NCBI GenBank assembly: GCA_023459795.1
Contig: JAEWSP010000008.1
Location: 24,905-88,904 of the forward strand
From: Bacillota bacterium
GTDB taxonomy: Bacteria; Bacillota_I; Bacilli_A; RFN20; CAG-288
Length of the DNA stretch: 64,000 nucleotides
Direction: 5' to 3'
This document shows positions 7,618 through 16,168 of this stretch, piece by piece. The translations under genes and the position numbers were made by a program. The notes below the pieces were generated by a model. That model was not told where the DNA came from and made no database searches. It saw only the letters and a program-made list of their open reading frames with translations. The stretch's first letter is position 1, and every line of letters begins with the position of its first letter.

Positions 7618-8775
7618 CTAGTACGGAATCCTGTCTCCGTTCTCGTCATACGTCTCTTCGATGATTCCGGAGCCTAGAAGCCTGTCCCCCATGTAAAGGA
7701 CAGCAATCTGGCCTTTGGCGACATAAGGGATATCCTTGTAGGTAAGGATGGCTTTGTCCGAACCCGGAACGACTTCCACCGTAACCGGAAGATCTTCTCC
7801 CCGGTAACGGAACTTTGCCTTGCAGTCAAGCGGACCTTCCGGCTTGTCATTTCCGATCCAGTTGAAGGAGTCGAGGTCGCAGCGGGAAGAGAAGCGAAGC
7901 CTGTTTCCGGCTTCCTGGGAGACATAAAGGGTGTTCGTCTTGACGTTTTTGCCGAGGACGAAATAAGGATCCTGGCTTCTTCCCGGGATTCCGCCGATCC
8001 CAAGCCCCCTATGCTGTCCGACCGTATAGTAGAGGACTCCGTCATGGCGGCCGATCTTCTCATGGGCGCCGAGGTCGACAACGTCTCCTTCCTTGGCTGG
8101 AAGGTAGTTGTCGAGGAAAGCTTTGAAGTTCCTCTCCCCGATAAAGCAGACCCCGGTAGAATCCTTCTTGCTCATGACGCTCTTCAGGCCCTGCTCGTTG
8201 GCAATCTGGCGGACCTGGATCTTGGTGAAGTTGGCAAGAGGGAACAAAGCATGGCTAAGCTGCTCCTCGGAGATCTGTCCGAGGAAGTAGGACTGGTCCT
8301 TCGTCCTGTCGAAAGCCTTGTAGAGGTGGGACTCATGGTTCTCGTCTAGCCGCATGGCATAATGGCCCATAGCGATGGTAGAGAAGCCCATGGACTTGGC
8401 GAAGTCGTAGAAATGGCCGAACTTGATGTACTTGTTGCAGAAGACATCCGGGTCCGGGGTATACCCCTTCTTGTAGGTATCGAGGAACTGGGAGAAGACT
8501 TCCTTCCAGTATTCATCGATGAAATCCTTGCGGATGATCGGAAGGTCCAGCTCCAAAGCGGCTTCGACGGCATCGTCGTAGTCCAGCTCCTGGCTGCATT
8601 TGCTTCCGGAAAGCGTCGGATTTCCTAGTATGTCGTTGTTGGCGATGCTGTCCCAGTTCCGCATAAAGCAGCAGGTGACATCGTATCCCTGTTTCTTGAG
8701 GAGATAGGCAGATACGGCACTGTCGACGCCTCCGCTCATCCCGAGAAGTACCTTCCTGTTTTTGTTTTCCGGCAT
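7618..8775 (-). CDS. mnmA: tRNA-specific 2-thiouridylase MnmA
   Basis: The 385-residue enzyme puts sulfur on C2 of the wobble uridine in tRNAs for Lys, Glu and Gln. It has the PP-loop GMSGGVDS near the N-terminus for ATP activation of the tRNA, the catalytic cysteine in DVFCNKYIKF and the second cysteine in TGVCFIGERNFK, then a C-terminal beta-barrel. An upstream in-frame extension to 8823 exists, but the ATG at 8775 has AAGGAG at the right distance and the protein then begins as the family does. The ribosome binding site lies inside the end of dtd, which stops two bases before, so the two are one operon. Confidence 0.95.
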   Translation of the reverse strand: MPENKNRKVLLGMSGGVDSAVSAYLLKKQGYDVTCCFMRNWDSIANNDILGNPTLSGSKCSQELDYDDAVEAALELDLPIIRKDFIDEYWKEVFSQFLDTYKKGYTPDPDVFCNKYIKFGHFYDFAKSMGFSTIAMGHYAMRLDENHESHLYKAFDRTKDQSYFLGQISEEQLSHALFPLANFTKIQVRQIANEQGLKSVMSKKDSTGVCFIGERNFKAFLDNYLPAKEGDVVDLGAHEKIGRHDGVLYYTVGQHRGLGIGGIPGRSQDPYFVLGKNVKTNTLYVSQEAGNRLRFSSRCDLDSFNWIGNDKPEGPLDCKAKFRYRGEDLPVTVEVVPGSDKAILTYKDIPYVAKGQIAVLYMGDRLLGSGIIEETYDENGDRIPY

Positions 8776-8776
8776 T

Positions 8777-9226
8777 CTAGAATAGCTCCTTGGAGTCGAG
8801 AAGGACGGTGAAGGGACCGTCATTCACAAGATTCACTTCCATATCGGCACCGAATATTCCAAACCCCGCATCAGGGACGGCAGCAAGCAGGTTCTTCCGG
8901 AAAAGTTCGTAGAGAGGCTGGCTCTTTTCCCTTCCGAGGGCTTTCTCGAAGCTCGGCCTGTTGCCTTTCCTCATGTCGGCGTAGAGGGTGAACTGGGAGA
9001 CGGCAAGGATATTTCCGCCCACATCGGAAAGGGAAAGGTTCGTTTTTCCTTGCGGGTCCGAGAAGACCCGCATCTTCAGCATCTTCCCGATCATCTTCTT
9101 CCCTGTTTCCTCGTCATCCCCGGAAGTGAAGCCGACAAAAGCAAGAAAGCCCCGGCCTATGCCGGAAACCTTCTTTCCCCCTACCTCGACTTCGGCTTTC
9201 TCCACGACCTGGACAAGGATTCTCAT
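8777..9226 (-). CDS. dtd: D-aminoacyl-tRNA deacylase
   Basis: The 149-residue protein removes D-amino acids (and glycine mischarged on tRNA-Ala) from tRNA, a proofreading step before translation. The two signature motifs are present: SQFTLYAD and, near the end, NDGPFTVLLD, the variant of the NxGP(V/F)T motif. The start at 9226 (MRILVQ) fits the family; an upstream in-frame ATG at 9268 would add 14 residues that resemble no family member. It is followed by mnmA with no real gap, linking two tRNA quality functions. Confidence 0.93.
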   Translation of the reverse strand: MRILVQVVEKAEVEVGGKKVSGIGRGFLAFVGFTSGDDEETGKKMIGKMLKMRVFSDPQGKTNLSLSDVGGNILAVSQFTLYADMRKGNRPSFEKALGREKSQPLYELFRKNLLAAVPDAGFGIFGADMEVNLVNDGPFTVLLDSKELF

Positions 9227-9250
9227 ACGTTCCGCTTTCCTTCGCTTTAT

Positions 9251-9258
9251 ATTATAAT
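9251..9258. promoter_or_regulatory. Overlapping divergent -10 elements of dtd-mnmA and punA-rarA
   Basis: The eight bases ATTATAAT contain TATAAT on the plus strand (9253-9258) and TATAAT on the minus strand (9251-9256). The two divergent operons therefore share overlapping -10 boxes and may compete for RNA polymerase. Confidence 0.6.
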
Positions 9259-9280
9259 AAAAACACATCAGGAGAGAAAC

Positions 9281-10114
9281 ATGCGATTTACCAAAGAAGA
9301 CTATATCCGTATGAAGAACTACGTCCTAGGCAGGACTGGCATCCGTCCCCGGATCGGTGCCGTTCTGGGAACGGGACTGGATTCCTTCCTTTCGGAAGTG
9401 AAGATCGAGACCAGGATTCCTTTCAATGAAGTCCCCGGCCTTCCGGCCTCCACGAACAAAGCCCACAAGGGCCAGTTCGTCCTCGGAACCTACCATGACA
9501 TCCCCGTCATTCTGATGCAGGGAAGACTCCATTACTACGAAGGGTATTCCAGCGAAGAGATCACCGCCCCTATCAGGATGATGGCGCTTCTTGGAATCAA
9601 GGGCCTGCTTCTTACCAATGCGGCCGGAGGAATCGAGTATCCTGCCGGAACGCTGATGCTGATCAGGGACCATATCTCGGTCCTTGTCCCTTCTCCCCTT
9701 ATCGGAACGAACATCGATTCCTTCGGCCCAAGGTTCCCGGCCATGGGCGATGCCTGGGATAAGGAAGACCGGGAGAAGCTTCTTGCTTACGGGAAAGAAG
9801 AAAACCTTTCCGTAAAGGAAGGCGTCTATATGGTCTTCACGGGTCCGCAGTTCGAAAGCCCGGCGGAGATCCATATGGCAAGCGTCCTGGGAGCGGATGC
9901 CGTCGGCATGTCGACCGTTCCGGAAGCCTTGGTGGCAAACCACATGGGGCTAAAGACCCTAGGCATTTCCCTTATCACCAACTGCCACAAGGAAAGCATC
10001 GCCAGGAACCACAAGCTTACGGATGAGGAAGTGGTCCTCTTTGCCAGGAAGGCAGAAGCCCCTTTCTCCAACCTTGCCGGAAAAGCCATCGAGCTATTAG
10101 CCAAGAATGACTGA
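9281..10114 (+). CDS. punA: Purine nucleoside phosphorylase
   Basis: The 277-residue protein is a trimeric-type (inosine/guanosine) purine nucleoside phosphorylase, which splits purine nucleosides with phosphate for salvage. Family landmarks are GTGLDSFL (phosphate loop), HYYEGYS, TNAAGG, TGPQFESPAEI and GADAVGMSTVPE; the NCHKE near the end holds the base-binding Asn region. A longer in-frame extension starts at 9050 but would run through dtd; GGAGAG lies just before the ATG at 9281. It overlaps rarA by eight bases. Confidence 0.95.
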   Translation: MRFTKEDYIRMKNYVLGRTGIRPRIGAVLGTGLDSFLSEVKIETRIPFNEVPGLPASTNKAHKGQFVLGTYHDIPVILMQGRLHYYEGYSSEEITAPIRMMALLGIKGLLLTNAAGGIEYPAGTLMLIRDHISVLVPSPLIGTNIDSFGPRFPAMGDAWDKEDREKLLAYGKEENLSVKEGVYMVFTGPQFESPAEIHMASVLGADAVGMSTVPEALVANHMGLKTLGISLITNCHKESIARNHKLTDEEVVLFARKAEAPFSNLAGKAIELLAKND

Positions 10115-11381
10115 TAAACCTCTTGCCTACAGAATGAGGCCGAAGGACCTGAAGGATGTCCTCGGCCAGGAGAAGATCAAATCCTTCCTGCAGAGCCTGA
10201 TCGACCAGGATTCCTTGATCAGCATGGTTTTCTACGGTCCTCCGGGAACCGGAAAGACCACCCTTGCGGAAGCCTTCAGCCATACCTTTAATGCGTACTG
10301 CGTAAAGCTGAATGCCGTCATCGACAACAAGGCGAGGATGGAGGGAGCCTTCGGGGAAGCAATCCGCTTCCACCCGGCTATCGTCATCATCGATGAAATC
10401 CATCGGCTGGACAAAGGAAAGCAGGATCTTCTCCTGCCTCATCTCGAGAACGGGGATTTCTTCCTGATCGGCTGTACGACAGCCAATCCCCTGATATCCT
10501 TGAATCCGGCTATCCGCTCTAGGACTAGGCTATTGGAGACGATGCCGCTCACCAAAGAAGAGATCAGGACCGGCCTTAACCGTGCCGTTAATAGCCCTGA
10601 CGGTCTGTCCGGGAAAAGGACGTTTGCTCCGGAAGCTTTAGACTACATCTCTTCGATTTCGGCCGGTGACCTCCGCTTTGCCTACAACCAGCTGGAAGCT
10701 GTCGCCTTAAGCTATACTTCATCCCACACTATAACTAAGGAAGATGCCAAGTCGGTTTCCCCAATGCCTAACTATCTTTCCGACCTTGACGGAGACGAGC
10801 ATTACGATACCGTCTCCGCTTTGCAGAAATCCATCCGCGGAAGCGAAGTGGATGCTGCCTTGTTCTACCTGGCAAAGCTATTGAAGTCCGGAGATCTGGA
10901 AGGACTATGCAGAAGGCTGGTGATCACCGCCTACGAGGATGTCGGGCTTGCCAATCCTGCCGCTGTCGACAGGACCGTGAACGCCTGCAATACCGCCTTG
11001 TCCGTCGGGCTTCCCCAGGCCGAGATTCCGCTTGGCTTCTCCGTTGTCGACCTGGCCCTGAGCCCGAAGTCGAAGTCGAGCTGCCTTGCCATCGAGGAAG
11101 CGATGAGAGACGTCGAGGACGGACCGGTCCATGTAAGAAGCTATCTCCGCCTGAAGCAGGCAGGAGAAAAGCCCGGGGAAAGCTACGACTACGATGACAG
11201 CGGGAGCTGGCCTTTCCTGGAGTATCTCCCGGAAGGAAAGGAGGATCTCTCCTTCTTCCATCCGATGCCGACCTCCAAATACGAACGGGCTCTAGAACAG
11301 AACTACGAGCTTCTGAAGAAGAATAGAAGAGCAGCTTCCGTCTCGGAAGCCAAGAAGAGAAGCAGAGAAAAGAAGCAATAG
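10107..11381 (+). CDS. rarA: Replication-associated recombination protein RarA (AAA+ ATPase)
   Basis: The 424-residue protein is the RarA/MgsA/WRNIP1-type AAA+ ATPase that acts at stalled replication forks. GPPGTGKTT is Walker A, IVIIDEIHRL Walker B, and the C-terminal half has the helical tetramerisation domain (SIRGSEVDAALFYLAKL, the YEDVGLANP segment). The final 40 residues are Lys/Arg/Glu-rich. Its start lies inside punA, so the two are coupled; a bidirectional terminator follows. Identification is by motifs along the whole length. Confidence 0.94.
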   Translation: MTDKPLAYRMRPKDLKDVLGQEKIKSFLQSLIDQDSLISMVFYGPPGTGKTTLAEAFSHTFNAYCVKLNAVIDNKARMEGAFGEAIRFHPAIVIIDEIHRLDKGKQDLLLPHLENGDFFLIGCTTANPLISLNPAIRSRTRLLETMPLTKEEIRTGLNRAVNSPDGLSGKRTFAPEALDYISSISAGDLRFAYNQLEAVALSYTSSHTITKEDAKSVSPMPNYLSDLDGDEHYDTVSALQKSIRGSEVDAALFYLAKLLKSGDLEGLCRRLVITAYEDVGLANPAAVDRTVNACNTALSVGLPQAEIPLGFSVVDLALSPKSKSSCLAIEEAMRDVEDGPVHVRSYLRLKQAGEKPGESYDYDDSGSWPFLEYLPEGKEDLSFFHPMPTSKYERALEQNYELLKKNRRAASVSEAKKRSREKKQ

Positions 11382-11383
11382 GC

Positions 11384-11417
11384 AAAAGCTTCCCGGAGCA
11401 GATCCGGGAAGCTTTTT
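11384..11417. terminator. Bidirectional terminator between rarA and queT
   Basis: AAAAGCTTCCCGG at 11384-11396 is matched by CCGGGAAGCTTTT at 11404-11416, a perfect 13-base inverted repeat ending in T on both strands. Confidence 0.88.
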
Positions 11418-11420
11418 GTC

Positions 11421-12038
11421 TTACCACTTGTAATCGAGATGCCGTTTGGCGTTGATGACCTTATAGAAGCTGGACCGGTTCTTCGTCTTCGTAAGGGAGT
11501 AGAAGAAAATAAGGCCAAGACCCGTCACGCAGACGACTTCCCCTAAGGCAACGGTGCCGAAGTTGTAGAAGAAGAGAGGGAGGGTAGGAACGCTTCCGGC
11601 AGTAAGGAAGGTAAATTCTATGCTAAGGAACAGTCCGTTGAAGAAGGCGGGAAGAAGGCTTCCTAGCGCCATGTGCTTGCAGAGAGGGATAAGAAGGCAG
11701 CTAAAAAGAGTAGCCAGGGTTCCGAAAAGAAGATCGAACGGAGTACAGAAAGCACTCATGCCTACAGAGTAGATATCGCTTAGGATGCAGCCGATAGTAA
11801 GACCGTAGACGTAGTTCGGGTTGAAGAAGACGATCAGAACCATGAATTCCGAGATCCGGAATTGGATAGGACCGTAGCTTAGAAAGAAGAAGGAATATGT
11901 CAAGGCAGTGTAGAGAGCAGCAATGATGGCATTAGCAGCAATCGACCTCGTATCGAGATGGAAATAGGAGGAATACCTTTTCTTCCTGACCGGCGCCGGA
12001 GTCGAAGTAGTCGTCTCTTCTTGACTTTCTCGATTCAT
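11421..12038 (-). CDS. queT: QueT-family ECF transporter substrate-binding subunit (queuosine precursor uptake)
   Basis: This 205-residue membrane protein has about six hydrophobic segments after a charged 30-residue N-terminus. The segment GPIQFRISEFMVLIVFFNP followed by a glycine-rich loop with C..SDIYS is typical of the QueT family, the substrate-binding component of energy-coupling-factor transporters for queuosine precursors. Such subunits work with a shared EcfAA'T module encoded elsewhere. The assignment is strongly supported by the preQ1-type riboswitch just upstream. The ATG at 12038 is six bases after the AGGGGGC that ends the riboswitch. Confidence 0.88.
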   Translation of the reverse strand: MNRESQEETTTSTPAPVRKKRYSSYFHLDTRSIAANAIIAALYTALTYSFFFLSYGPIQFRISEFMVLIVFFNPNYVYGLTIGCILSDIYSVGMSAFCTPFDLLFGTLATLFSCLLIPLCKHMALGSLLPAFFNGLFLSIEFTFLTAGSVPTLPLFFYNFGTVALGEVVCVTGLGLIFFYSLTKTKNRSSFYKVINAKRHLDYKW

Positions 12039-12045
12039 AAAAAAA

Positions 12046-12090
12046 GCCCCCTGTTAATTTTTACGTGGGGTATCATGGGAAGACCCACGC
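12046..12090 (-). promoter_or_regulatory. preQ1-I riboswitch controlling queT
   Basis: On the minus strand a six-pair stem CGTGGG / CCCACG encloses a loop containing CTTCCC, and is followed by the A-rich tail TAAAAATTAACA and then AGGGGGC. This is the layout of class I preQ1 riboswitches: the tail crosses the minor groove of the first stem and the last G residues pair with the loop C residues as a pseudoknot. Because AGGGGG is also the ribosome binding site of queT, ligand binding should block translation. Confidence 0.82.
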
Positions 12091-12107
12091 GATTAGGCAA
12101 TAGAAGC

Positions 12108-12113
12108 ATAATA
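12108..12113 (-). promoter_or_regulatory. Putative -10 of queT
   Basis: TATTAT on the minus strand at 12113-12108 would start transcription about 10 bases before the riboswitch; the -35 is weak (TTCCTT at an 18-base spacing). Confidence 0.4.
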
Positions 12114-12129
12114 TGCACTAGCAGAAAAA

Positions 12130-12324
12130 GCAAGGAAAAGAAATATAAAAATTAGACAGTATCAATAGTCCAATCAAACGTTTTCGATATATACGTATAC
12201 GTTTTTGTAATTAGAAAAAATTGCTTTTTATTTACCTATATACTTAAAATCGCTTTACTTATAGTAAATTTTAATATAAACTACTTTCGTATTGGAATTT
12301 TTATACAAGGTAAAGAAATAGGTA
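12130..12324. other. Very AT-rich intergenic region
   Basis: Two hand-counted lines (12181-12300) are only about 19% G+C, far below the surroundings. It holds a perfect 10-base palindrome ACGTATACGT at 12193-12202 and several possible -10 sequences but no clear single promoter. It precedes the large surface-protein gene and probably contains its promoter. Confidence 0.6.
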
Positions 12325-15300
12325 ATGTCTTCTTTAAAGAGAAAGGCGAAAGAAGGGATTGGATTCCTCTCCCTGGCCTTCGGAATCGCAGTCATCACAA
12401 CCCCACTGGCATGGTTTGCTAACGGTACGGATCTGAATCCGCAGGTTTCGGCATCCAGCAAGAATGCCTATTTTGCAGCCGGAGACGGAACTGCGGCCCA
12501 TCCTTTCGAACTGACAAGTGCAATCCACTATTACAACCTTTGCTGGCTGCAATACCTAGGCAGGTTCAATCAGATCTCGGGGGCAACAGTCAAGCAGGTT
12601 TATTTCCAACTGGACAACGACATCGATCTCACCCACATATCTGCATCAGATACAAGAGCGCTTCTCCTTCCTCCGATCGGAACTTCCCGGTATCCGTTTA
12701 TCGGTAACTTCAACGGGCAAGGACATACGTTGACAAATCTATCCGTTACGAATTCCGCTACCCTTTCGGATTATCCTATCCATCCTTATCTTTCCGATGG
12801 GGTAAAGAACCTGGAATGCCTGGGTGTTTTCGGTGTGGCAGGTACAACGGAATCCACATCTACCGTAAACGGACTTACGACTTCCGGAACTGACGAGTCC
12901 CATACGTATGATCCTGCCGTCAATATCATCAAGGATCTGAACCTAACGAATATTTCCGTCAAGGCAACAACAAATCAGACGCTGATCGGTATCGGAGTAG
13001 GCTACAACAATGCCACCTTGGAACATATCGGAGTAGGGACCGGCTGCAAGCTGAATGTTTCTTCCTCGACATCTGCAACAAGCTATACTTCGAATCTTTC
13101 CGACTCGGCACTTGTCGGTTACACTGCCAAGAAGGAAGACACCTCTTTAAGGGAGGACGAAGCTTATGTTCCTTATGTAGACAACCCGAACAATGCCCAA
13201 GGCGGTTCCGGTTTTGGTTCGTCTATCGATATGCAAACAATGTACAACTTCCTTTACCACCTCCGTAACGGAACACAGCTGGGAAGCAATGGCACAACAT
13301 ATAGTTCTCCTGTTTTTTCAAATTATCCACAGACAAGGACCATTGATAAAGATTCTGACGGAAACGTGATTTCTGATGTTTATTCAGATTATGTAGATTG
13401 TGCTATGAAAGCAAATGGAAATGGTAGCTATGACAAGCACTCCAGTATTGCCATCTATGATGATAAAACGGATGTAAAAAAAGAGAGCAACAAAAAGTAT
13501 TCTTCTATAACCTATGCCAGAGAATACGATGAATACGGTGACCAAGACGAGGAAACCTCTGAAGGTCGCTCCTATGTTCTTTTATATGGGGATGCCTCCT
13601 CGAAAGAAACATGCAATGTCAAGGAGACTTCTTCAAATATTGGTCAGACCACTACTGGTCTTTATTTAAAGACTTCTTCTGGGGCTTTCCTGAAATTCAG
13701 CCTCTCAGGATCATCCGAAACCTATACTCTCAGTTATTCCGAAGTAAGCTCTTTTGAAAAAGCTTCTACTTTTTCTTATTCGAATGGTGCCCTTTCCTTA
13801 TCCGGAACTTATTCATATCGATCAGGATGGTCAACCAAAACAAAGAAAGTAACCCTCTACATCTATTGCGATAGTAATGGTTCTCTTGCAACAACCGATA
13901 ATTCTGTACCTTCCAGCTATCCATGGACAAACGTAAATGGTTATTTATCTCGAACAATTAATTCAAATTCCTACTATTGTTCTTTTTCAGGCAGTACTTT
14001 TTCCACCGCAACAAATACGACAAATGCAATAACAGTTAAAACCGGATCAACTTATACGGAAAATCACACGGTTAACACTCCAGCTACATATTACCCGCTT
14101 TCAATGGCAGGACATTTTTCCACGGATTCCAAAGGAAATACAAACATAGATGCCGACAACTACGGGGACGGAACTCCGTATGAGAAAAACACCGGGTATA
14201 TAGTTGGCGGTACAAAAACTGCCGAAGCCGGCGATATCCGTGTTTCAAAATTCCTGATGGAAGACCTAACAAACTCATTAGGACATAGTCAGACCTCATA
14301 TGATGATTCCTACGTTAATATCATCACCCGAAATATGGTTCAAAGCGATTCCGGTACCATTTCGGACAGTGATTGGTCGGTCATTGACGATACCCACAAC
14401 AAGGGAACCTCCGCAATCTCAGACGACCTGAATGGGCTAAGCGGAGGAAGGAAGAACTACAAGACAGGTTTGCACCTGAAGCGGTATTCTTCTTCAAGAG
14501 ATGCTATCCAACAGGTCTTTACGGAAGACAGCACCGGTGTTTACGGTCTCCATTTCGTCACCGCCAGTAGCGAACTCGCCTTGGATAAATATACGACCGA
14601 GATCGAACATGCCGAAATCCTGGACGGAAAGACTACACGCCCCTTAGATAAAAATGACCCGGATTCCAAAACCATGGCCGTTACCAGCACTTATTACAAT
14701 ATGAAAGTTCCTAAGGACAGCATCGATTGCAACTTGATGCAGTCCGGATACATTTCTTTTTATTCCGGTTCCTATTATGTAAACAATTCCGAAACATACA
14801 CCAACGACTCTTTCTTCTCCCTAAATGAAATCAAAAGACCGGTTACTACTCCGGGTTCTTCTTCCTACCCCCTTACAAGTGTTACTAGAATCCAAAAAAT
14901 CTACACCGATCCGGATTCGACTGACGAAACAAAGCCATATATCTATTCTTATGACGGAAACGACCCCACTAGCGGAAGAGGCCAGCTAATCTTTGATTGC
15001 TCCTGGATTGAAGCAGGAATGAAGACGGAAGGCAAGTGGATCAACAATGCTCTCTACTACTTCGAAATTCCAGTAAATAAAGGCGAATATGCCTTAAGCG
15101 CTGTTTCCGGGCATAATGGTGCTTACTTAATCTATCTGGATATCGGAGCCGGAACAAACTACCGCAAAGTTACCGTAAAAGAGAAGGTCTATACCCAGTT
15201 GAAGAAGACTTCCTTCGTCACCGGCATCGACTTCCTGGTCGATCCGACAAAGCTGTCTTCCGTAACCGGCGGGCAGACTGCCAATGTTGCTATCACTTCC

Positions 15301-16107
15301 GTATCTTCCGCAATCTATTCCTTCACCCCGACGGCAGACGGGCTCACGATCGACCAGCCTTCTACTAGCTTATCTTTGGAATACGAGAAGAGCGGTTATC
15401 CGGTCACCGCCTCCGACACTGCCTTAAGCTATTCCTCTTCGAAGAACACCTACAACATGACGGAAGAGAAGACTACGACTATCCAGTACAACGGGTCGGG
15501 AACGGAAACCAGGACTACGGAAGTAACCTTCACTCTGAAGAATGCCACTTCCGGAACAAAGATCCTCCTTCCAACTCCCATCAAGACCAGGGACAACGCC
15601 AAGGATTCCATCACCTATACCCTGAACAACGATGCCGTCTATGCCGTAGACAGCTCCTCCGCTTCCTATGCCACCATCGATTCCACTGCCAGGACGATCA
15701 CCCTTTCTGCGGATGCCCCTTCTACCGGTGTCATCTTCACCCTGAAGTATTCGGAAGTCTCTACGGAGTGGCAGGACAAGTGGTACGGGCCCCATAACGA
15801 CGAACTCAACAAAGACGGCTTTGCTACTTCCATGGTGAAGTACCACTTCACGGATACGTCGACAGACAGCAAGAGCAATGCTACCGTCAATTACCAGTAT
15901 TCCTATGTCCGTACGGATGACAGCGACGAAGGCGGAACCTTCACCTATTACCTAACCGTGAACAGTCCTCTTGCCACAACCCTGGTCATCGATTCCTTGC
16001 CGCCTACAAGCTCTACGTTCACCTATCAGGTCATCATCTATGATGGCACTACAGCAACTACGGTTTCTACTGTCGGGCAGACGATATCTATTGCAGCTGC
16101 CGCTTGA
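12325..16107 (+). CDS. Large secreted surface protein with GLUG-like repeats
   Basis: The 1260-residue protein begins with a basic stretch, a hydrophobic core (about residues 12-30) and an AWFAN motif, resembling signal peptides of the SipW-processed type. Residues about 45-270 contain the pattern 'DIDL..PIGT..PFIGNFNGQGHTLTNLSV' and later 'GVFGV..IKDLNLTNISV..IGIGVGY', typical of GLUG-type beta-helix surface modules. The rest is Ser/Thr/Tyr-rich with no recognised domain, and no cell-wall sorting signal is visible at the C-terminus. Bases roughly 13300-14140 are much more AT-rich (about 30-38% G+C in counted lines) than the 3' third (about 52%). I infer a cell-surface or biofilm role; the function is not known. 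The start has only a weak RBS. Confidence 0.85.
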   Translation: MSSLKRKAKEGIGFLSLAFGIAVITTPLAWFANGTDLNPQVSASSKNAYFAAGDGTAAHPFELTSAIHYYNLCWLQYLGRFNQISGATVKQVYFQLDNDIDLTHISASDTRALLLPPIGTSRYPFIGNFNGQGHTLTNLSVTNSATLSDYPIHPYLSDGVKNLECLGVFGVAGTTESTSTVNGLTTSGTDESHTYDPAVNIIKDLNLTNISVKATTNQTLIGIGVGYNNATLEHIGVGTGCKLNVSSSTSATSYTSNLSDSALVGYTAKKEDTSLREDEAYVPYVDNPNNAQGGSGFGSSIDMQTMYNFLYHLRNGTQLGSNGTTYSSPVFSNYPQTRTIDKDSDGNVISDVYSDYVDCAMKANGNGSYDKHSSIAIYDDKTDVKKESNKKYSSITYAREYDEYGDQDEETSEGRSYVLLYGDASSKETCNVKETSSNIGQTTTGLYLKTSSGAFLKFSLSGSSETYTLSYSEVSSFEKASTFSYSNGALSLSGTYSYRSGWSTKTKKVTLYIYCDSNGSLATTDNSVPSSYPWTNVNGYLSRTINSNSYYCSFSGSTFSTATNTTNAITVKTGSTYTENHTVNTPATYYPLSMAGHFSTDSKGNTNIDADNYGDGTPYEKNTGYIVGGTKTAEAGDIRVSKFLMEDLTNSLGHSQTSYDDSYVNIITRNMVQSDSGTISDSDWSVIDDTHNKGTSAISDDLNGLSGGRKNYKTGLHLKRYSSSRDAIQQVFTEDSTGVYGLHFVTASSELALDKYTTEIEHAEILDGKTTRPLDKNDPDSKTMAVTSTYYNMKVPKDSIDCNLMQSGYISFYSGSYYVNNSETYTNDSFFSLNEIKRPVTTPGSSSYPLTSVTRIQKIYTDPDSTDETKPYIYSYDGNDPTSGRGQLIFDCSWIEAGMKTEGKWINNALYYFEIPVNKGEYALSAVSGHNGAYLIYLDIGAGTNYRKVTVKEKVYTQLKKTSFVTGIDFLVDPTKLSSVTGGQTANVAITSVSSAIYSFTPTADGLTIDQPSTSLSLEYEKSGYPVTASDTALSYSSSKNTYNMTEEKTTTIQYNGSGTETRTTEVTFTLKNATSGTKILLPTPIKTRDNAKDSITYTLNNDAVYAVDSSSASYATIDSTARTITLSADAPSTGVIFTLKYSEVSTEWQDKWYGPHNDELNKDGFATSMVKYHFTDTSTDSKSNATVNYQYSYVRTDDSDEGGTFTYYLTVNSPLATTLVIDSLPPTSSTFTYQVIIYDGTTATTVSTVGQTISIAAAA

Positions 16108-16135
16108 TCCTATACATGCAACTTTTTCTAGCCAC

Positions 16136-16168
16136 AATAAAAGGTCTCCTTCCGGAGGCCTTTTTTTC
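16136..16168. terminator. Bidirectional terminator after the surface protein gene
   Basis: An AGGTCTCC / GGAGGCCT stem with a TTCC loop is followed by seven T residues on the plus strand and preceded by an A run that serves the kinase gene on the minus strand. Confidence 0.8.

Noticed and set aside
6558..7649. A 363-codon open frame antisense to galE
   Set aside because: It overlaps galE and its terminator and has no independent signals.
8776..8823. Upstream extension of mnmA
   Set aside because: It would lie inside dtd; the ATG at 8775 has AAGGAG at the proper distance and family-like sequence follows.
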